Source of the DNA: Defluviitaleaceae bacterium | Lineage (GTDB): Bacteria > Bacillota > Clostridia > Lachnospirales > WQUN01 | DNA: 9,051 nucleotides | Direction: 5' to 3' | Assembly: GCA_009783525.1 (NCBI GenBank) | Contig: WRDG01000078.1 | Location: 1 to 9,051, forward strand | Shown here: positions 5,735 through 9,051 of the stretch, piece after piece | Position numbering within the stretch: position 1 is the stretch's first letter | Layout: the number at the start of each line of letters is the position of its first letter | The notes under the pieces: model-generated | Database searches by the model: none | What the model saw: only the letters and a program-made list of their open reading frames with translations | What the model was told of the DNA's origin: nothing | Position numbers and translations under genes: made by a program

Positions 5735-7069
5735 ATGGCGATACCAGACAAAAATAAAAAAAGCCGCAAAAAATTAAGCACGAGCCATGCGGCTTTTTAT
5801 ATTGTAACCCTCCTGGCCGGCATAGTGGTCTGCATCGTTTTGTTCATCGTCACATATCAAACGATGTCCGAAAACAATCCCGTGACTACCGGAACCGTCA
5901 GGCCGACCAACTCGCCCGTGATCTCAACGCTGCGCGACCTCGACGATGCGATGGGCGTGATCGTAAAAACAGACGCGGCGGCCGGCGCCGTCACTTTAAT
6001 GGATTTGGAAAGCGGCCGCGAAACTTCGTACATTTTGCTCGATACGACCGAAATGACAAGCAGATGGGGCACACTGATGAGTTTCGCGGAATTTGAGCGA
6101 GGACTTATCGTCGAAATAAAATTTGAAAAAAGCACTATGGAATTGATATCGCTGTCCGTCAGCGCGCAGGCATGGGAGCATCAGTTTATTCGAAACGTGA
6201 CGGTAAACACAGAAAGCGGAACGCTGTCCTTCGGCAACAACACTTACCGGTACACAAATTCGACAATCGTGCTGTACAACGGGCAGCCTTACGGAATCGG
6301 GCTTATCGGCCCGCTCGACACGCTTTCGATTGTCGGCTTTAGGGACACCGCATGGCGCGTTACGTTAGAAAGCAGCTTCGGATATATTCAAGTAAACAAT
6401 TGCGACTTGGTCATCAACGGAACGCTTGCCGCGGGTTCATCGGTTTTTAAAACGCTTGTCGAAGCGGAACCGATACCGATGGCCGAGGGTTTGCATAAAA
6501 TTATTATCGAAGGCAACAACATAAACCCGTACATCGCGGACGTTTTTGTCCGGCAGGGCGAAACATCACACATAAATCTTGCCGATGTCGAGTACCGCTT
6601 GGCCGCGCTGTACGTAGCCGTGAACGAGCCGGGCAGCGCCGTTGTTATCGACGGCGTCGCCCAATCGGGCAGCGGCCCGTATATGGTCGAATTCGGCGAC
6701 CGCACGGTCAGAGTCGAAGCGCCGGGCTTTATCCCAGCCGAACAAAAAATAAACGTGCAAAAACCGCGCGTCGACTTGTCGTTTAACCTGCAGCCCGAAG
6801 AAAAAAGCGGGTTTATGACAATCAACACGCGGCCGGCCGGCGCGGAAATATATTTCAACAACACGTTTATGGGTTATTCGCCGCTGACCCGGTTTGTCGT
6901 GTACGGGAACTTTAATGTAATCGCACGCATGCCGGGCTATACGGATACTCAAATCAACGTTGACGTGAACGAAAACGCAAACATTTTTTTAATGATATTG
7001 GTGCAGGATACCGGCGACGGGTTCGGTCCGCTGCCGCCGCCGGACGACGGGCTCGAGCCGCTTGATTGA
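5735..7069 (+). CDS. Membrane-anchored PEGA-domain protein
   Basis: This 444-aa protein has a basic N-terminal tail (residues 6-13 rich in Lys/Arg), one transmembrane helix (about 20-41) and a Ser/Thr/Pro linker. Residues 70-210 are extracytoplasmic and strand-rich, of unknown family. At the C-terminal side are PEGA-type beta modules. The clearest is 360-424, with TRPAGAEIYFNNTFMGYSPL; another is 292-355, with VNEPGSAVVIDG and VRVEAPGF; and 215-282 may be a third, more diverged copy. A Pro/Asp-rich tail (427-444) ends the protein. PEGA modules are surface domains found in envelope proteins and are thought to bind or space other parts. The SD GAGG (5724-5727) lies 7 nt before the ATG, and the gap to the CotS-like gene is 18 nt, so they are probably co-transcribed. 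The specific role is unknown; an envelope or spore-surface function is an inference from position only. Confidence 0.85.
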   Translation: MAIPDKNKKSRKKLSTSHAAFYIVTLLAGIVVCIVLFIVTYQTMSENNPVTTGTVRPTNSPVISTLRDLDDAMGVIVKTDAAAGAVTLMDLESGRETSYILLDTTEMTSRWGTLMSFAEFERGLIVEIKFEKSTMELISLSVSAQAWEHQFIRNVTVNTESGTLSFGNNTYRYTNSTIVLYNGQPYGIGLIGPLDTLSIVGFRDTAWRVTLESSFGYIQVNNCDLVINGTLAAGSSVFKTLVEAEPIPMAEGLHKIIIEGNNINPYIADVFVRQGETSHINLADVEYRLAALYVAVNEPGSAVVIDGVAQSGSGPYMVEFGDRTVRVEAPGFIPAEQKINVQKPRVDLSFNLQPEEKSGFMTINTRPAGAEIYFNNTFMGYSPLTRFVVYGNFNVIARMPGYTDTQINVDVNENANIFLMILVQDTGDGFGPLPPPDDGLEPLD

Positions 7070-7086
7070 TTTACTTATTAAAAATG

Positions 7087-8631
7087 TCAAAAACTTTTAA
7101 AGCCGGCCGTCAATAAAAATTTTTTCAGGCTCTCGCGTCCCGAAGAATCATCTTTAAAAACTCCGCAGTCACGCAGTACATCGGCGAAAACCGCGCCTGT
7201 TTCGTCGCGAACTATTTGTTCCGACGTTTCCGGCGCGTTTTTATTTCCGTACCGCGACAATAATTCCGCCGCCCATTCAGCATGACTTCCGTCACCGCCG
7301 TCATAATCTTTTCCCGACAATGCGCGTGAAATTTCCGCGAGCTCCGTTTTCAACCGGCCCGGAAGAATGGCGAGCCCCATAACTTCAATCAAACCTATGT
7401 TTTCTTTTTTTATGTGGTGCCGTTCCGTATGGGGATGAAACAATCCGTACGGGTGCTCGTCTGTTGCGCGGTTGTTGCGCAGCACAAGATCCATTTCCAT
7501 TTTTCCCGACCTGTTGTGCCGCACAATCGGCGTTATTGTATTGTGCGGCGTATCGCCGCTTTGCGGTGACACGCCGGCTTTTTCGTCTGCATAAACGCGC
7601 CACATGCCCAATATTTTTTCCGCGGCGTCCGCAAGCTGTTCGCATGAACCTTCGCCGCCGTCTTCCGCTTCGAGCCTTATTACCGTAAGCGGCCATTTTA
7701 CCGCGCAGGCTTTTATCGATTTGAACTGACTGTTTTCGAACCGTGCGTACGGCACGGCCCTGTTCATCGGAAAATCGCACCGGCCTCCTTGAAAATGATC
7801 GTGGGATAAAATGGATCCGCCCACTACGGGCAGATCCGCGTTCGATCCTATAAAATAATGCGGCAGAAAATTTGCGAACTGCAATAGCTTTACAAACGTA
7901 TCCCTGTTTATTTTCATGGGCACATGCTTTTCGTTCAACACGATGCAGTGTTCGTCGTAGTACAGGTACGGCGAAAATTGAAAGTACCATCTTTCGCCGC
8001 CGAGCGTGAGCGGGATAACGCGCAGGTTTTGCCTCGCGGGGTGCGAGTGCGTCCCCGCGAAGCCGACATTTTCCGTGCATAAAAGGCATTTTGGATATTC
8101 GGATTGCTTGGCGTTTTTTGCCAGCGCTATTTTACGCGGGTCTTTTTCCGGTTTCGCGAGGTTAATCGTAATGTCCAACTCGCCGTATTCAGTTTGCGCG
8201 CGCCAAAAAAGATTTTTTCTTATGCGGTCGACCTGTATGTAATTGGCGGCCCGGCACAGCTTGTAAAATTCGTCCGATGCGAGCGCCGGAGAAACGCTGT
8301 AATCTTCATAAAATTTTTTGCTTATTTCCGACGGCCGCGGCATGAGCATACCCATCGCGGCGGCTTCGAGCATATCCGTTTCCGTTGTTGTTTTCGCGCC
8401 GGCAAATAAATCGGCCAGTATACTTGAAACCGTTTCGTTTTTTGCGCGGGCGTCAGGGATACTAAATATCGTTTGATCTACTTCCGACGGCGGGATTTTT
8501 ATGAGACCATACAGCAAATTCCGCGAATATGCGGCGTCGTCATGCTGCAATAAACCTTTGTTAAGCGCATATTGCAAAAGCGCCTCCACAGCCGCTTTTT
8601 TTTCCGCTGTTTGCAATTTTTCTTCGTTCAT
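7087..8631 (-). CDS. galT: UDP-glucose--hexose-1-phosphate uridylyltransferase, type 2
   Basis: GalT moves UMP between UDP-glucose and galactose-1-phosphate in the Leloir pathway. At 514 aa it fits the longer Firmicute type-2 family, not the ~350-aa type 1. YPKCLLCTENVGFAG (179-193) followed by HPARQN (197-202) is a type-2 signature. GGSILSHDHFQGG (271-283) holds the catalytic histidine region, with H-D-H-F-Q in place of the type-1 HPHGQ. HNTITPIVR (363-371) and DEHPYGLFHPH (391-401) are further conserved blocks. The ATG at 8631 overlaps the galE TGA as ATGA, with only a weak G-rich stretch as SD, so translation is probably coupled. It converges on the PEGA gene with 17 bp between stops and no clear terminator. 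Nothing appears broken. Confidence 0.95.
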   Translation of the reverse strand: MNEEKLQTAEKKAAVEALLQYALNKGLLQHDDAAYSRNLLYGLIKIPPSEVDQTIFSIPDARAKNETVSSILADLFAGAKTTTETDMLEAAAMGMLMPRPSEISKKFYEDYSVSPALASDEFYKLCRAANYIQVDRIRKNLFWRAQTEYGELDITINLAKPEKDPRKIALAKNAKQSEYPKCLLCTENVGFAGTHSHPARQNLRVIPLTLGGERWYFQFSPYLYYDEHCIVLNEKHVPMKINRDTFVKLLQFANFLPHYFIGSNADLPVVGGSILSHDHFQGGRCDFPMNRAVPYARFENSQFKSIKACAVKWPLTVIRLEAEDGGEGSCEQLADAAEKILGMWRVYADEKAGVSPQSGDTPHNTITPIVRHNRSGKMEMDLVLRNNRATDEHPYGLFHPHTERHHIKKENIGLIEVMGLAILPGRLKTELAEISRALSGKDYDGGDGSHAEWAAELLSRYGNKNAPETSEQIVRDETGAVFADVLRDCGVFKDDSSGRESLKKFLLTAGFKSF

Positions 8632-9051
8632 GAACCGTAACCGCCCGGATTAGCCCGATGCCATTCCCACGCCGTACCTATCAGCGACTCGAGGTTGGTT
8701 CTTGACGGGTTCCACAGCAGCTCGCTTTTTATTTTTTCCGACGAAGCGATTAACACGGGCGGGTCGCCCGGCCTCCTCGGCGAAATTTTTACGGGTATGT
8801 CGATGCCCGTGATCCTCACCGCGGCATCCAATATCTCTTTATTGGAAAAACCCGTTCCGCTGCCGAGGTTGTACACCGCGCTGTTTTCGCCGCGCATTAA
8901 TTTTTCGAGAGACAGGATATGCGCGTCCGCAAGATCGTCCACGTGGATGTAGTCGCGCACGCATGTGCCGTCCTTAGTGTCGTAGTCGTTGCCCATTAAT
9001 TCGAAAACGGCGTTAATTTTTAAAGCGGTTTTTAAAATATTCGGTATCAAA
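8628..9051 (-). CDS. galE: UDP-glucose 4-epimerase, C-terminal part
   Basis: The gene enters from the right edge; about 140 C-terminal residues of a ~330-aa protein are visible, so the Rossmann nucleotide loop and the catalytic Ser/YxxxK lie outside. What remains is diagnostic: GTCVRDYIHVDDLADAHI, then YNLGSGTGFSNKEI, then SPRRPGDPPVLIAS with the substrate-contacting Arg, then LLWNPSR and a WEWHRANPGGYG end. This extended short-chain dehydrogenase interconverts UDP-glucose and UDP-galactose using bound NAD. The first visible codon (TTG, 9050-9048) is internal, not a start. galE overlaps galT by 4 nt, so the two Leloir enzymes share a transcript, with any promoter outside the window. Confidence 0.93.
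   Translation of the reverse strand, partial: LIPNILKTALKINAVFELMGNDYDTKDGTCVRDYIHVDDLADAHILSLEKLMRGENSAVYNLGSGTGFSNKEILDAAVRITGIDIPVKISPRRPGDPPVLIASSEKIKSELLWNPSRTNLESLIGTAWEWHRANPGGYGS

Noticed and set aside
6388..6952. Two long minus-strand frames opposite the PEGA gene
   Set aside because: No SD, no recognisable domains, and both lie inside a clear coding region on the other strand.
7050..7059. GGCTCGAGCC palindrome near the end of the PEGA gene
   Set aside because: Ten bases inside coding sequence with no T-tract after it; not a terminator and probably chance.
1..9051. Defence system, mobile element or CRISPR-type locus
   Set aside because: Recognisable genes are metabolic, tRNA-processing or envelope/spore related; no integrase, transposase, nuclease, att-like repeats or spaced direct repeats are seen.

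Overview
The window looks like chromosomal DNA of an endospore-forming Firmicute, most likely an uncultured member of the Clostridia. The reasons are a CotS-like spore-coat protein, Gram-positive Shine-Dalgarno (SD) sequences and TTG starts, a Bacillus-type Pho box (TTTACA repeats with an 11-bp period), a diaminopimelate operon, a type-2 galactose-1-phosphate uridylyltransferase, and a class II CCA-adding enzyme of the clostridial kind. No species is recognised. There are no mobile elements, CRISPR arrays, rRNAs or tRNAs, and coding density is very high: the longest stretch without a gene is 154 bp.

Layout. (1) 1-112, minus: the first 37 codons of a lipoprotein resembling the phosphate-binding protein PstS. 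It is preceded by a Pho-box-like promoter (149-201) and by an intrinsic terminator hairpin (111-150) that contains its SD. (2) 267-3397, minus: a three-gene unit of a membrane-anchored protein of unknown function, dapA and dapB, with a 27-nt gap and then a 4-nt ATGA overlap. (3) 3398-3478: a short divergent promoter region. The minus-strand promoter is near consensus (TTGACA, 17 bp, TATATT). Its -35 box lies inside the first codons of cca and is merged with a 16-bp perfect palindrome covering the cca start codon. (4) 3479-7069, plus: cca, a CotS-like kinase-fold protein without recognisable catalytic residues, and a membrane-anchored PEGA-domain protein, probably co-transcribed. (5) 7087-9051, minus: galT and the 3' part of galE, also joined by a 4-nt ATGA overlap and converging on the PEGA gene with only 17 bp between stops.

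How it fits together. DapA and DapB supply precursor for cell-wall diaminopimelate and lysine, and in spore formers also for dipicolinate, which agrees with the coat-like protein next door. GalE and GalT are the Leloir pathway and supply UDP-sugars. CCA repairs and matures tRNA 3' ends. The PstS-like gene would be phosphate-starvation induced. I found no convincing new multi-gene system. The parts most worth a second look are regulatory: the folded-together terminator, promoter and SD at 111-201, and the overlapping divergent promoters with a palindrome at 3430-3493. The pseudokinase-like coat protein and the unknown anchored protein heading the dap operon come next.
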